Positions 16,595 through 26,295 are shown, counted from the first letter of the stretch. The stretch: 64,000 bases of DNA from Shinella sp. PSBB067 (GCF_016839145.1 NZ_CP069302.1:310001-374000); one strand, 5' to 3'. Notes: generated by a model not told the origin, from the letters alone. Numbers and translations: made by a program.

Positions 16595-18132
16595 GCACGC
16601 CCGTGGAGACAGGCCGGAAGGGTGAAGTCGTGCTCGCCGCGCGCAACGTGGCGAAGTCCTACGGCAGCGTCCATGCCCTCAAGGGCGTCAACTTCGACAT
16701 TCATCGCGGCCAGGTGACGACGCTGTTCGGCGAGAACGGCGCCGGCAAGTCGACGCTGATGAAGATCCTTTCCGGCGTGGTGCAGCCGACGTCCGGAGAA
16801 ATCATTCTCGATGGGGAACCCACCGCTTTCGCGTCATCCTCCCAAGCGCGCGACCGCGGCATCTCCATCATCCATCAGGAGCTCAGCCTCGCGCCCAACA
16901 TGAACGTCCGCGACAACATCTTCATGGGTCGCGAGATCATGACGGCGACGGGCGTGGACTTCGCGGAAGAAGAGCGCCAGACGCGCCTCCTGATGGCTGA
17001 ACTCGAAGAGGACATCGATCCTCTCACACCCGTCGAGGACCTGCGCCTCGGCCAGCAGCAGATCGTCGAGATCGCGCGGGCCCTGTCGGTCAATTCGCGC
17101 ATCCTGATCATGGACGAGCCGACCTCGGCGCTGAGCGCGTCCGAAGTGGAGGTGCTGTTCAAGGTCATCCGCGACCTCACCGGCCGCGGCGTCTCCATCG
17201 TCTATATCTCGCATCACCTCGAAGAGGCGCTGCAGATCACCAATCACGCGGTCGTCCTGCGCGACGGCACGATGACGGCCTATGCCGAGCGCAAGGACAT
17301 CGACCTCGAATGGATCGTCCGCCACATGGTGGGCGACAATTTCGACCTCGGTTCGCCGCCGGCCGGCTACGACAAGGGCGACGTGTCGCTCGCCATCGAG
17401 GGCCTCACGGTTCCCGATCCCGGCGGTGCCGGCTATTCGGTCGTCGACGGCCTTTCCCTCTCCGTGCGCGCGGGCGAGATCGTCTGCATCTACGGCCTGA
17501 TGGGCGCGGGGCGCACGGAACTGCTCGAAACCGTCGCCGGCCGCCTCAAGGCCACGGCCGGAAAGGTCGTGCTGAAGGGCAGGGACGTCACCGGCCAGTC
17601 GATCGCCGACTGTATCCGCGACGGCCTCGTGCTGGTGCCGGAAGACCGGCAGCGCGACGGCCTGGTCCAGACCATGTCCGTCGGCCGCAACCTGTCGCTC
17701 GCAAGCCTTCGCACCTTCACCCGCGGGCTCTTCACCTCGACGTCCCGCGAGACGGGCCTTGTCGGCGATGCGATCCGCAAGGTGCATATCAAGACCGACG
17801 GCGGCGAAGCGGCGATCGGCTCGCTTTCGGGCGGCAACCAGCAGAAGGTCGTCATCGGCAAGATGCTGGCGACCAATCCCGAGGTCATCCTGCTCGACGA
17901 ACCGAGCCGCGGCATCGACATCGGCGCCAAGGCCGAGGTCTTCAAGCTGCTCGCCGAGCGCGCGCGGCAGGGCCTTGCCGTCGTCTACACCACGTCCGAG
18001 GTCGGCGAATGCCTGAGCATCGCCCACCGCATCATCGTCATGCGGCGCGGCCGGATTTCCGCCGAGTTCGGTCCCGACGCGACCAAAGAACAGATCATGG
18101 CCGCCTCGGGCGAAGCCGTGCATGCCCACTAG
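16591..18132 (+). CDS. eryE: Erythritol ABC transporter ATP-binding protein, two ABC domains
   Basis: A 513-residue RbsA/XylG-type ATPase that energises sugar-alcohol import. The first ABC domain has Walker A GENGAGKST, the degenerate signature LRLGQQQIVEIAR, and Walker B ILIMDEPTSAL. The second has a divergent Walker A (GLMGAGRTE) and an intact signature LSGGNQQKVVIGK with Walker B VILLDEPSRGID. The weakened second nucleotide site is usual in this family. ATG at 16591 overlaps the preceding stop. It is followed by the permease and binding-protein genes. Confidence 0.9.
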   Translation: MSTPVETGRKGEVVLAARNVAKSYGSVHALKGVNFDIHRGQVTTLFGENGAGKSTLMKILSGVVQPTSGEIILDGEPTAFASSSQARDRGISIIHQELSLAPNMNVRDNIFMGREIMTATGVDFAEEERQTRLLMAELEEDIDPLTPVEDLRLGQQQIVEIARALSVNSRILIMDEPTSALSASEVEVLFKVIRDLTGRGVSIVYISHHLEEALQITNHAVVLRDGTMTAYAERKDIDLEWIVRHMVGDNFDLGSPPAGYDKGDVSLAIEGLTVPDPGGAGYSVVDGLSLSVRAGEIVCIYGLMGAGRTELLETVAGRLKATAGKVVLKGRDVTGQSIADCIRDGLVLVPEDRQRDGLVQTMSVGRNLSLASLRTFTRGLFTSTSRETGLVGDAIRKVHIKTDGGEAAIGSLSGGNQQKVVIGKMLATNPEVILLDEPSRGIDIGAKAEVFKLLAERARQGLAVVYTTSEVGECLSIAHRIIVMRRGRISAEFGPDATKEQIMAASGEAVHAH

Positions 18133-18145
18133 GAGCGCTGAATCC

Positions 18146-19186
18146 ATGTCAGTCACACCTGCAATCGACACAAAGGCAGCGGCGAACGGCGGCAAGCGCA
18201 GGAAGAGCCTTGTCGAGCTCCTGTTCGAAGGCCGCGCCTTCTTCGCGCTCATCGCCATCGTCGTCGTCTTCTCGCTGATGTCGCCGAACTACTTCACGAT
18301 CAACAACTTCCTGATCATGGCCTCGCATGTCGCGATCTTCGGCCTGCTCGCCATCGGCATGCTGCTCGTCATCCTCAATGGCGGCATCGATCTTTCGGTC
18401 GGCTCGACGCTCGGCCTTGCCGGTGTGGTGGCGGGCTTCCTCATGCAGGGCGTGACGCTGCCGCAGATCGGCGTGATCCTCTATCCCTCGGTCTGGGTCG
18501 TGGTGGTGCTCACCTGCCTGCTCGGGGCCGTGGTCGGCGCGGTCAACGGCGTGCTGATCGCCTATCTGCGCGTGCCGGCCTTCGTGGCGACGCTCGGCGT
18601 GCTCTACGTCGCCCGCGGCATCGCCCTGCTGATGACCAACGGCCTGACCTACAACAATCTCGGCGGCCGTCCCGAGCTCGGCAATACCGGCTTCGACTGG
18701 CTCGGCTTCAACCGCCTTGCCGGCGTGCCGATCGGCGTCATCGTCCTGCTCGTCATCGCGGTCGCCTGCCATGTCCTGCTGACGCGCACGGCCTTCGGCC
18801 GCTGGCTCTATGCCTCGGGCGGCAACGAGCGCGCCGCGGAGCTCTCGGGCGTGCCGGTCAAGCGCGTCAAGATCATCGTCTACGTGCTCTCTGGCGTCTG
18901 CGCGGCGATTGCGGGCCTCGTCTTGTCCTCGCAGCTCACCTCGGCGGGCCCGACGGCCGGCACCACCTACGAGCTGACGGCGATCGCCGCCGTCGTCATC
19001 GGCGGCGCGGCGCTGACGGGCGGCCGCGGCACGGTGGTCGGCACCATGCTCGGCGCCTTCGTCATCGGCTTCCTCTCGGACGGGCTCGTGATCATCGGCG
19101 TCTCGGCCTACTGGCAGACGGTTTTCACCGGCGCCGTCATCGTCACCGCCGTTCTCCTGAACAGCGTCAAATACGGTCGCCGCTGA
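18146..19186 (+). CDS. eryF: Erythritol ABC transporter permease
   Basis: A 346-residue RbsC-type membrane permease. After a short charged N-terminus, hydrophobic segments run through the length. Family signatures LVILNGGIDLSVGSTLGLAG and VNGVLIAYLRVPAFVATLGVLYVARGIA are clear, as is the C-terminal AAVVIGGAALTGGRGTVVGT loop that contacts the ATPase. The ATG at 18146 (MSVTPAID) has AGGAG upstream; the longer frame from 18122 starts inside eryE. Second gene of the transporter set. Confidence 0.89.
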   Translation: MSVTPAIDTKAAANGGKRRKSLVELLFEGRAFFALIAIVVVFSLMSPNYFTINNFLIMASHVAIFGLLAIGMLLVILNGGIDLSVGSTLGLAGVVAGFLMQGVTLPQIGVILYPSVWVVVVLTCLLGAVVGAVNGVLIAYLRVPAFVATLGVLYVARGIALLMTNGLTYNNLGGRPELGNTGFDWLGFNRLAGVPIGVIVLLVIAVACHVLLTRTAFGRWLYASGGNERAAELSGVPVKRVKIIVYVLSGVCAAIAGLVLSSQLTSAGPTAGTTYELTAIAAVVIGGAALTGGRGTVVGTMLGAFVIGFLSDGLVIIGVSAYWQTVFTGAVIVTAVLLNSVKYGRR

Positions 19187-19302
19187 ACGCGGCGACCGAC
19201 TGGAACTGACCGCCGCCGGGAGAGGCGGACCATCGAGTGGCCCGGAAGCGGAAAGTATTGCCGAAAATCGGCGTAACCGAACTCAACAAAGGGAGTGAGA
19301 CT

Positions 19303-20250
19303 ATGTTCAAAAAAGGTATGCGTGTACTCTTCGCGGCAACGGCCGTCATGCCGCTGCTGTTCAGCTCGGCCTGGGCCGAAGGCCTGATCACCGTCATCGT
19401 CAACGATCCGTCGAACCCCTACTGGTTCACGGAAGGCGAAGTGGCCAAGAAGACCGCCGAAGACCTCGGCTACACGGCCAATGTCGGCGCCCACAAGGGT
19501 GACACCAACACCGAGAGCAACCTGATCGACACCGCGATCACCAACAAGTCGGTCGCCATCATCCTCGACCCGGCGAATGCCGACGGTTCCGTCGGTGCGG
19601 TCAAGAAGGCCGTCGCCGCCGGCATCCCCGTCATCCTCGTCAATGCCGAGATCAACCAGGAAGGCCTTGCCAAGGCGCAGCTCGTCTCGAACAACGCCCA
19701 GGGCGCCGCTCTCGGTGCGCAGCAATGGGTCGAGGCGGTCGGCGACAAGGGCAAGTATGTCGAGCTCTTCGGCGCTCCCTCCGACAACAACGCCGCAACG
19801 CGTTCGAACGGCTACGAAACCGTCCTGACGCAGTATCCGGATCTCGAAAAGGTCGGCAAGGAAGTGGCCGACTGGGATCGCACCAAGGGCCATGCCAAGA
19901 TGCAGTCCCTGCTTCAGGCGAACCCGGACATCATCGGCGTGATCAGCGGCAACGACGAGATGGCCCTCGGCGCCATCGCCGCGCTCAAGGAAGCCGGCAA
20001 GCTCGACCAGGTCAAGGTCGGCGGCTTCGACGGTTCGCCGGATGCGGTCGCCGCCATCAAGGCCGGTGAACTGCAGTACACCGTCCTCCAGCCGGTCGCC
20101 GTGTTCTCGGAAGCGGCCGTCAAGCAGGCCGACAACGTGATCAAGAACGGCTCGACCGGTGTCGACACCGAAAAGCAGCTCTTCGATTGCCTCCTGATCA
20201 CCAAGGACAATGTCGACAAGTACACCGCTCCCTTCGTCTTGAGCGAGTAA
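19303..20250 (+). CDS. eryG: Erythritol ABC transporter periplasmic binding protein
   Basis: A 315-residue type I periplasmic sugar-binding protein. A signal peptide covers residues 1-24 (MFKKGMRVLFAATAVMPLLFSS, cleavage after AWA). The mature part has VIVNDPSNPYWFTEGEVAKK, IILDPANADGSVGAVKKAVAAGIPVILVNAEIN and the ligand-site GNDEMALGAIAALKEAG, as in ribose-binding-protein relatives. The ATG at 19303 has GGGAG upstream. It is the last transporter gene and is followed by a strong hairpin. Erythritol specificity is inferred from the locus. Confidence 0.89.
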   Translation: MFKKGMRVLFAATAVMPLLFSSAWAEGLITVIVNDPSNPYWFTEGEVAKKTAEDLGYTANVGAHKGDTNTESNLIDTAITNKSVAIILDPANADGSVGAVKKAVAAGIPVILVNAEINQEGLAKAQLVSNNAQGAALGAQQWVEAVGDKGKYVELFGAPSDNNAATRSNGYETVLTQYPDLEKVGKEVADWDRTKGHAKMQSLLQANPDIIGVISGNDEMALGAIAALKEAGKLDQVKVGGFDGSPDAVAAIKAGELQYTVLQPVAVFSEAAVKQADNVIKNGSTGVDTEKQLFDCLLITKDNVDKYTAPFVLSE

Positions 20251-20258
20251 TTTATCCC

Positions 20259-20284
20259 GGGAGCGCCCGTCCGCGGGCGCTCCC
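20259..20284 (+). terminator. Strong hairpin after eryG
   Basis: GGGAGCGCCCG (20259-20269) pairs perfectly with CGGGCGCTCCC (20274-20284) around a 4-nt loop, 8 bp past the eryG stop. ATTTCG follows, so the T-tract is weak. It separates the transporter operon from the next regulator gene. Confidence 0.7.
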
Positions 20285-20368
20285 ATTTCGCATTCCCGGG
20301 CTTTTCCGGGCCAGCTTGGCATTTTCCTTGCCGCCCGATACGAGATACGAAACCTCTATCCTCGAAGC

Positions 20369-21223
20369 ATGGCAGGGCCTACGGTGAACAAGAAAGTCGA
20401 CGTCAAGGATTTGCTTTCGGAAGAATTGCCGAGCGACAGCCGGCATGCGCGCCAGCTCGTGCGGCGCCAGATGATCGCCGAGACGGTGATCGCCGAAGGC
20501 TCGATCCGCATCGAGGACCTGACCGAGCGCTTCGGCATCAGCCTCATGACGGCGCACCGGGATGTCGACGAACTCGTCAGCCGCGGCCTCTTCCGCAAGA
20601 CGCGCGGCATCGTCTCCGCCGCGCCGACCAGCCTCATCGAATCCTCCGACGTCTACCGCGCCACCCGGCAGGCGAAGGAGAAGAAGGCGGTCGCGAAAGC
20701 CGCCATGCAGTTCGTCGAGCCGGGCCAGGCGATCTTCATGGACGACGCCACGACCGTTCACGAGATGACGCGGTTCCTGCCGGCCAAGGTGCCGTTGACG
20801 GTCATCACCAACTCGCTCGTCCTCATCAACGCGCTGAAGGAGGTGAGCGACCTCAACCTCATCTGTCTCGGGGGGCAGTTCTACAACTGGTGCAATGCCT
20901 TCATGGGGCACATCACCACCAACGAGATCCGTCGGCTGCGCGCCGACACCGTGTTCATGTCGCTGTCGGCCATCGTCGACGACGTGGTCTATCACCAGTC
21001 GCCCGAGACGGTGGAGACCAAGCGGGCGATGTTCGAAAGCGCGGCAAGGCGCGTGCTCCTGGCGGACCACACCAAATTCGAGCGGCGCGCGCTGCATCAC
21101 TTCGCGACGCTCAAGGAATTCGACGCCGTGATCGTCGACGAGGATATCCCGATCTCCCACCTGTCGCGCATGCGCTCGAAGGGGATCAACGTGATTGTGG
21201 CGGACGGCGAACGGTCCGGCTGA
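20369..21223 (+). CDS. DeoR-family transcriptional regulator of the second polyol module
   Basis: A 284-residue DeoR-type repressor. The N-terminal HTH (residues ~35-75) reads EGSIRIEDLTERFGISLMTAHRDVDELVSRGLFRKTRG. The sugar-phosphate sensor domain follows with AIFMDDATTVHEMTRFLP, LTVITNSLVLINAL, LICLGGQFYNWCNAFMG and the C-terminal DHTKFERRALHHFATLKEFD. It lies 70 bp before a kinase gene on the same strand and probably controls that operon. Ligand unknown; a phosphorylated polyol or ketose is likely. Confidence 0.86.
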   Translation: MAGPTVNKKVDVKDLLSEELPSDSRHARQLVRRQMIAETVIAEGSIRIEDLTERFGISLMTAHRDVDELVSRGLFRKTRGIVSAAPTSLIESSDVYRATRQAKEKKAVAKAAMQFVEPGQAIFMDDATTVHEMTRFLPAKVPLTVITNSLVLINALKEVSDLNLICLGGQFYNWCNAFMGHITTNEIRRLRADTVFMSLSAIVDDVVYHQSPETVETKRAMFESAARRVLLADHTKFERRALHHFATLKEFDAVIVDEDIPISHLSRMRSKGINVIVADGERSG

Positions 21224-21292
21224 GGGGACCGCTGCCGCGGCTGCCCCGATACCCGGTTCCGTTCCGCCATTCGCCTGAGAATGGAGGCATGG

Positions 21293-22819
21293 ATGCCCTG
21301 CATCATGGGTATAGACAGCGGCCTGACAGTGACCAAGGCCGTCATTTTCGACGCTGATGGAACGGTGCTCGCCATCGCCCGCCGACGCGTTCCCCAGCTC
21401 ATCCCCGCGCCGCAGCAGGTCGAGCGCGACATGGACGGCCTGTGGACCGCGACGGCCGACGCCATCCGCGAGGCGATCGCCGCCTCAGGCCGCCCGGCCT
21501 CCGATATCGTGGCGATTGCCGCGACCGCCCACGGCGACGGCATCTACCTCCTTGATGAAGACAAAAGGCCGCTCGGCCCCGCCGTCGTCTCGCTCGACAC
21601 GCGCGCCGGGGCGATCGCCGACGCCTGGAACGAAGGCGAGGTCGGCGCCCGCGCGCTTGAACTGACCGGCCAGCGCCCGCATGCCTCGGCGCCCTCCGCC
21701 ATCCTGCGCTGGATCGTCGAGCACCAGCCGGAGCGCTATGCCCGCATCGCCCATTTCATCGCCGCCAAGGACTGGCTGCGCTTCTGCCTCTGCGGCACCA
21801 TCGGCACGGACCGCACGGAGGCGAGCACTTCGTTTACGGATGTGGCGACGCAGGACTATGCCGAGGACGCCTTCCACCTCTTCGGGCTGGACCGCCTCGC
21901 CGGACGGCAGCCATCGATGGCGGCTTCCACCGAGGTCGTCGGCGGCGTGACGGCGGAGACCGCGCGCCTGACCGGGCTGATCGAGGGCACGCCCGTGATG
22001 GCGGGCCTGCACGACGTCACGGCTTCCGCGCTCGGCATGGGCGGCTATGGCGAAGGCGTGGTGGCCGTCATCGCCGGCACCTATTCGATCAACGAGACCG
22101 TCTCGCCCGCGCCGAAGGTCGATGGCCGCTGGTTCTGCCGCAACGGCATCCTGCCCGGCGAATGGAACAACATGTCCATCTCGCCCGCCTCGACCGCCAA
22201 TTACGACTGGTTCATCGAGCAGTTCTGCGCCGCCGATGCCCGGCAGGCGGAGACCGCGGGCGAGAGCATCCATACGATCCTCGGCAGGGAATTCGAGGCG
22301 GCGCGCGAGCGGCCTTCCGGCACCTTCTTCCATCCCTACCTCTTCGGCTCGCCCTTCGGCGGCGCGTCCAGCGCCGGCTTCTACGGCCTCAATGCCTGGC
22401 ACGACCGTGGTGACCTCGTCCGCGCGGTGCTGGAGGGCATCGCCTTCAACCACCGCGTCCATGTCGATGCGCTGCGCGACGGCTTTGCCCCGACCGCCGC
22501 GCGCCTGACGGGCGGCGTCTCGCGCAATCCCGCCATGGCCGGCCTCTTCGCCGATATCCTCGGCATGCCCGTCACCGCGACGCGCACCGAGGAGGCGGCG
22601 GCCTGGGGCGCGGCGCTCTGCGCGGGTGCCGGCGCCGGCCTCTACGCCTCGCCCACCGACGATCCGCGCGACCTCGCATCGATCGAGACCACCTACCAGC
22701 CGGACCCCGACCGGCAGCGTGCCTATGACGAGAAATACCGGGTCTTCCTCGATCTCGCCGAGGCGATGAAACCACTCTGGCCGACGCTGCGGCGTCTCGG
22801 CGGGGCGGCGCAAGTTTAG
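21293..22819 (+). CDS. FGGY-family carbohydrate kinase
   Basis: A 508-residue sugar kinase. N-terminal phosphate motif MGIDSGLTVTKAVIFDADG, the substrate region HGDGIYLLDEDKRPLGPAVVSLDTRAGA, GTYSINETVSP and the C-terminal signature ARLTGGVSRNPAMAGLFADILGMPV with EEAAAWGAALCAGAGAG are all present. I chose ATG 21293 (MPCIMGIDSG) because GGAGG lies 5 bp upstream; ATG 21281 overlaps that site. It resembles xylulose/L-xylulose-type kinases more than glycerol kinase. Together with the next gene it forms a kinase plus phosphate-dehydrogenase pair analogous to eryA-eryB. Substrate not determined. Confidence 0.82.
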   Translation: MPCIMGIDSGLTVTKAVIFDADGTVLAIARRRVPQLIPAPQQVERDMDGLWTATADAIREAIAASGRPASDIVAIAATAHGDGIYLLDEDKRPLGPAVVSLDTRAGAIADAWNEGEVGARALELTGQRPHASAPSAILRWIVEHQPERYARIAHFIAAKDWLRFCLCGTIGTDRTEASTSFTDVATQDYAEDAFHLFGLDRLAGRQPSMAASTEVVGGVTAETARLTGLIEGTPVMAGLHDVTASALGMGGYGEGVVAVIAGTYSINETVSPAPKVDGRWFCRNGILPGEWNNMSISPASTANYDWFIEQFCAADARQAETAGESIHTILGREFEAARERPSGTFFHPYLFGSPFGGASSAGFYGLNAWHDRGDLVRAVLEGIAFNHRVHVDALRDGFAPTAARLTGGVSRNPAMAGLFADILGMPVTATRTEEAAAWGAALCAGAGAGLYASPTDDPRDLASIETTYQPDPDRQRAYDEKYRVFLDLAEAMKPLWPTLRRLGGAAQV

Positions 22820-22821
22820 GA

Positions 22822-24504
22822 ATGCCGATCATGACAGAAACGACAGCCGGAACCGTCGAGACCTTCGACGTCATCGTCCTTGGCGCGGGCATCAACGGGG
22901 CGGGGCTGTTCCGCGATCTCTGCCTGCAGGGGCTGAAATGCCTGATCGTCGACAAGGCCGACTTCGGCTCCGGCACCAGCGCCGCCCCCTCGCGCCTCAT
23001 CCATGGCGGCATCAAGTATCTGGAGACCGGCGAACTCGGCCTCGTCGCGCAGTCGACGCTGGAGCGCAACCTCCTCCTGCGCAACGCGCCGCATTGCGTG
23101 GAGCCGCTGCCGACCTTCATTCCCTCCTTCTCGCTGACGAAGGGCGCCTTCGCCGCGCTGCGCACGCTGCTCGGCTCCACCACCGCCCCGCGCAGCCGCG
23201 GCGCGCTCCTCATCAAGATCGGCCTTGCGCTCTACGATCTCTATGGCGCGCGCCACCGCGTCATGCCGAAGCACCAGTTCTTCTTCCGCCGCAAGGCGCT
23301 TGAGGAGATGCCGGCGATCACGCCGCGCATCGTCGCGGGCGGCATCTATTACGACGCCAAGATCAGCCGGCCCGAACGGCTCGTCTGGGAGCTGGTGCGC
23401 GATGGCCTCGACGCCAGCCCGGCCTCCCGCGCCATGAACGACACGACGTTGCTCGGGCAGGACGACGGCGTTCTGCGATTGCAGGATCCGCGCGGCGGTG
23501 AACGGCGCGCCCGCGCCGGCATCGTCGTCAACGGGACGGGGCCGTGGATCGATCATGTCAATGATACGCTCGGCGTTCCCGGCAAGCTGATCGGCGGCAC
23601 CAAGGGTTCGCATATCCTCCTGAGGTACCCGGAGCTGGTGGAAAGCCTGAAAGGCCGCATGATCTATTTCGAGGCGGACGACGGCCGCATCTGCCTCGTC
23701 TACGATTTCCTCGGTCTCGCGCTCGTCGGCTCGACCGACATCAAGGCGGACAATCCCGATACGGTGCGCTGCGAGAAGGACGAGATCGACTATTTCCTCG
23801 CCAGCCTCCGCTCGCTCCTGCCGGCCCTGCAATTCGGCCGCGAGCAGATCGTCTATGCCTATAGCGGCATCCGCCCGCTGCCGGCCTCCGACGCCAGCCA
23901 GCCGGGCCTGATCAGCCGCGACCATTCGGCGCCCGTGGCGGAGCCGGCGGAAGGCCGGCCGTTCTCGGTCATCTCGCTGGTCGGCGGCAAGTGGACGACG
24001 TTCCGCGGCTTCGCCGAGGAGGTAGCCGACACGATCCTCTCCCGCCTCGGCCGTAACAGGGCGGTGAGCACGCAGATGCTGCCGATCGGCGGCGGGCGCG
24101 GCTTTCCGGTGGAGGCGGCGGAGCGGCGCGCGTGGATTTCCGGGCGCGCCGCGAAGAGCGGCCTGGCCGAAGCGCGCGTCGAGGCGCTTCTTGCCCGCTA
24201 CGGAACGACCGCCGATGCCGTTCTCGCGCATATCGAGGAAACGGGAGACGTACTGCTCGCCCATGTCGAAGGCTACGGCCGCGGCGAGATCGACTGGATC
24301 GCGCGCAACGAGATGGTCGAACATCTCGCCGATATCGTCATGCGCCGGACGACGCTCGCCATCGAAGGCAGGCTGACGGCCGAAGGGCTCGACGAGATCG
24401 CGGCGATTGCTGCTGCCGCGCTGGGCTGGGACGAGGGCCGGCAGGCGGACGAGCTTGCGCAGGTCACGCGCCACCTGACGGCGTTCAATCGCGTAAACCT
24501 TTGA
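22822..24504 (+). CDS. FAD-dependent glycerol-3-phosphate-type dehydrogenase
   Basis: A 560-residue GlpD-family flavoprotein with VIVLGAGINGAGLFRDLCLQG (FAD site, residues ~18-38), GTSAAPSRLIHGGIKYLETGE, YYDAKISRPERLVWELVRDG, and SLVGGKWTTFRGFAEEV. The C-terminal helical domain contains ARNEMVEHLADIVMRRT. Its start is 2 bp after the kinase stop. It is a clear paralogue of eryB but longer, so it likely oxidises a different polyol phosphate (glycerol 3-phosphate, threitol phosphate or similar) to a ketose phosphate at the membrane. Confidence 0.84.
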   Translation: MPIMTETTAGTVETFDVIVLGAGINGAGLFRDLCLQGLKCLIVDKADFGSGTSAAPSRLIHGGIKYLETGELGLVAQSTLERNLLLRNAPHCVEPLPTFIPSFSLTKGAFAALRTLLGSTTAPRSRGALLIKIGLALYDLYGARHRVMPKHQFFFRRKALEEMPAITPRIVAGGIYYDAKISRPERLVWELVRDGLDASPASRAMNDTTLLGQDDGVLRLQDPRGGERRARAGIVVNGTGPWIDHVNDTLGVPGKLIGGTKGSHILLRYPELVESLKGRMIYFEADDGRICLVYDFLGLALVGSTDIKADNPDTVRCEKDEIDYFLASLRSLLPALQFGREQIVYAYSGIRPLPASDASQPGLISRDHSAPVAEPAEGRPFSVISLVGGKWTTFRGFAEEVADTILSRLGRNRAVSTQMLPIGGGRGFPVEAAERRAWISGRAAKSGLAEARVEALLARYGTTADAVLAHIEETGDVLLAHVEGYGRGEIDWIARNEMVEHLADIVMRRTTLAIEGRLTAEGLDEIAAIAAAALGWDEGRQADELAQVTRHLTAFNRVNL

Positions 24505-24594
24505 TCGCTTTCAGGCCGAAAGCCCTCTCTTTGCCCTTTTCCCGGCCCGATCCATATTGCATCTTCGCGGCTCGATAGCTCGCAGGAGGACCCC

Positions 24595-26295
24595 ATGACC
24601 AAGATCGTCGATGACCCGGAAGCCTTTGCCTCGTCCGCGTTGGCGGGCTTTTCCCGTGTCTACGGGCGCTATGTCCGGTTGGTGAAGGGCGGCGTCGTTC
24701 GCTCCACGGCAGTGCCGCGCGGCAAGGTCTCGGTCGTCGTCGGCGGCGGATCGGGGCATTATCCGGCCTTCGCCGGCTATGTCGGGCCGGGCATGGCGGA
24801 CGCGGCGGTGGCCGGCGAAATCTTCGCTTCCCCCTCGACGGCGGCAGTCGCCCGTGTGTGCCGCAACGCCGAGTATGGCGGCGGCATCATTCTCGGCTTC
24901 GGCAATTATGCCGGCGACGTGCTCAATTTCGGCGTGGCGGCGGAGCGGCTGAGGGCGGAAGGCATCGACGTGCGCATCGTCACGGTGACGGACGACGTGG
25001 CGAGCGCGCCCGCCGACCGGCACCTGCAACGCCGCGGCATTGCCGGCGATCTCGTGGTCTTCAAGGTCGCGGGCGCGGCTGCGGAGGCGGGGCTTGCGAT
25101 CGACGAGGTCGAGCGCATCACCCGGCTCGCCAACAGCCGCACCTTCTCCTTCGGCGTCGCCTTTGGCGGCTGCACGCTCCCCGGCGCGAAGGAACCGCTC
25201 TTCACCGTGCCCGATGGCATGATGGCGCTCGGTCTCGGCATTCACGGCGAACCCGGCATCCGCGACGCCGACATCGTGCCGGCGGGCGAGCTGGCGAGGC
25301 TGCTGGTCGATACCGTCCTGGCGGAGTGCCCGGCCGGCGCGCGGCGCGCCGCCGTGCTGCTCAACGGTCTCGGCGCGACCAAGTATGAAGAGCTCTTCGT
25401 CCTCTGGGGCGCCGTCGAAGAGCATCTGCAGGCGGCCGGCGTCGATCTCGTCGCGCCCGAGGTCGGCGAATATGTCACCAGCCTCGACATGCAGGGCTGC
25501 TCCCTGACGGTGATGTGGCTCGACGAGGAGCTCGAACGCTACTGGCTGGCGCCCTGCGACACGCCCGTCTTTCGCCGCGGCGAGACGTTTCGCACGCAGC
25601 CCGCGGCTGCGCGGGACGGTGCGGAGGACGAGGCGCCGGCCTTCGGTCCCGCTACGCCCGCCTCGCAGGAAGGCGCCCGGTGCCTTGCCGGCATCCTCGA
25701 TGCCATGGTGTCGGCGCTGAGCGAGGCGGAAGCCGAACTCGGCCGGATCGACGCCTTTGCCGGCGACGGCGACCATGGACAGGGCATGCGGCGCGGCGCG
25801 ACGGCCGCCCGCGAGGCGATCCATCAGGCCGTTGCCGGCGGCGCGGGCGCAAGGAGCGCGCTTGCGGTGGCCGGCGATGCCTGGGCGGACCGCGCCGGCG
25901 GCACGTCGGGCGCCATCTGGGGACTTCTGCTCCGTTCATGGAGTTCCGCCTTCTCCGACGAGGCGGCCCCGGCGGAGGCTGACGTGGTTCGCGGCGCGCG
26001 CCTGGCACTCGACGATGTGATGCGTCTCGGCGGGGCGAAGCCGGGCGACAAGACGCTCGTCGACGCCTTCGTGCCTTTCGTTTCCTCGCTGGAGACCGCA
26101 AGGGCGGACGGCCTGTCGCTGAAGGAGGCATGGCAGAAGGCCGGCGCCACCTGCGAGGCGGCCGCACAGGCGACGGCGCCGCTTTCGCCGCGGCTCGGCC
26201 GGGCCCGTCCCCTTGCCGAACGCAGCATCGGCCATCCCGATGCCGGCGCCGTCTCGCTGGCGCTGATCGCAAGGACGATCGCCGGGCGCCTTTGA
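24595..26295 (+). CDS. Dihydroxyacetone/erythrulose kinase, DhaK-DhaL fusion
   Basis: A 566-residue ATP-type ketose kinase. The DhaK part (residues ~1-330) has VVVGGGSGHYPAFAGYVG and H217 in LGIHGEPG, the residue that covalently binds the ketone in this family. A linker of about 25 residues leads to the DhaL part, with the ATP/Mg motif AGDGDHGQGMRRG (D391, D393, H394) and DRAGGTSGAIWGLLL. Relatives phosphorylate dihydroxyacetone, D-erythrulose or L-erythrulose. Erythrulose phosphates are the substrates of EryH and EryI encoded nearby, so an erythrulose kinase is an attractive reading. It lies 90 bp after the dehydrogenase, preceded by AGGAGG. Confidence 0.85.
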   Translation: MTKIVDDPEAFASSALAGFSRVYGRYVRLVKGGVVRSTAVPRGKVSVVVGGGSGHYPAFAGYVGPGMADAAVAGEIFASPSTAAVARVCRNAEYGGGIILGFGNYAGDVLNFGVAAERLRAEGIDVRIVTVTDDVASAPADRHLQRRGIAGDLVVFKVAGAAAEAGLAIDEVERITRLANSRTFSFGVAFGGCTLPGAKEPLFTVPDGMMALGLGIHGEPGIRDADIVPAGELARLLVDTVLAECPAGARRAAVLLNGLGATKYEELFVLWGAVEEHLQAAGVDLVAPEVGEYVTSLDMQGCSLTVMWLDEELERYWLAPCDTPVFRRGETFRTQPAAARDGAEDEAPAFGPATPASQEGARCLAGILDAMVSALSEAEAELGRIDAFAGDGDHGQGMRRGATAAREAIHQAVAGGAGARSALAVAGDAWADRAGGTSGAIWGLLLRSWSSAFSDEAAPAEADVVRGARLALDDVMRLGGAKPGDKTLVDAFVPFVSSLETARADGLSLKEAWQKAGATCEAAAQATAPLSPRLGRARPLAERSIGHPDAGAVSLALIARTIAGRL

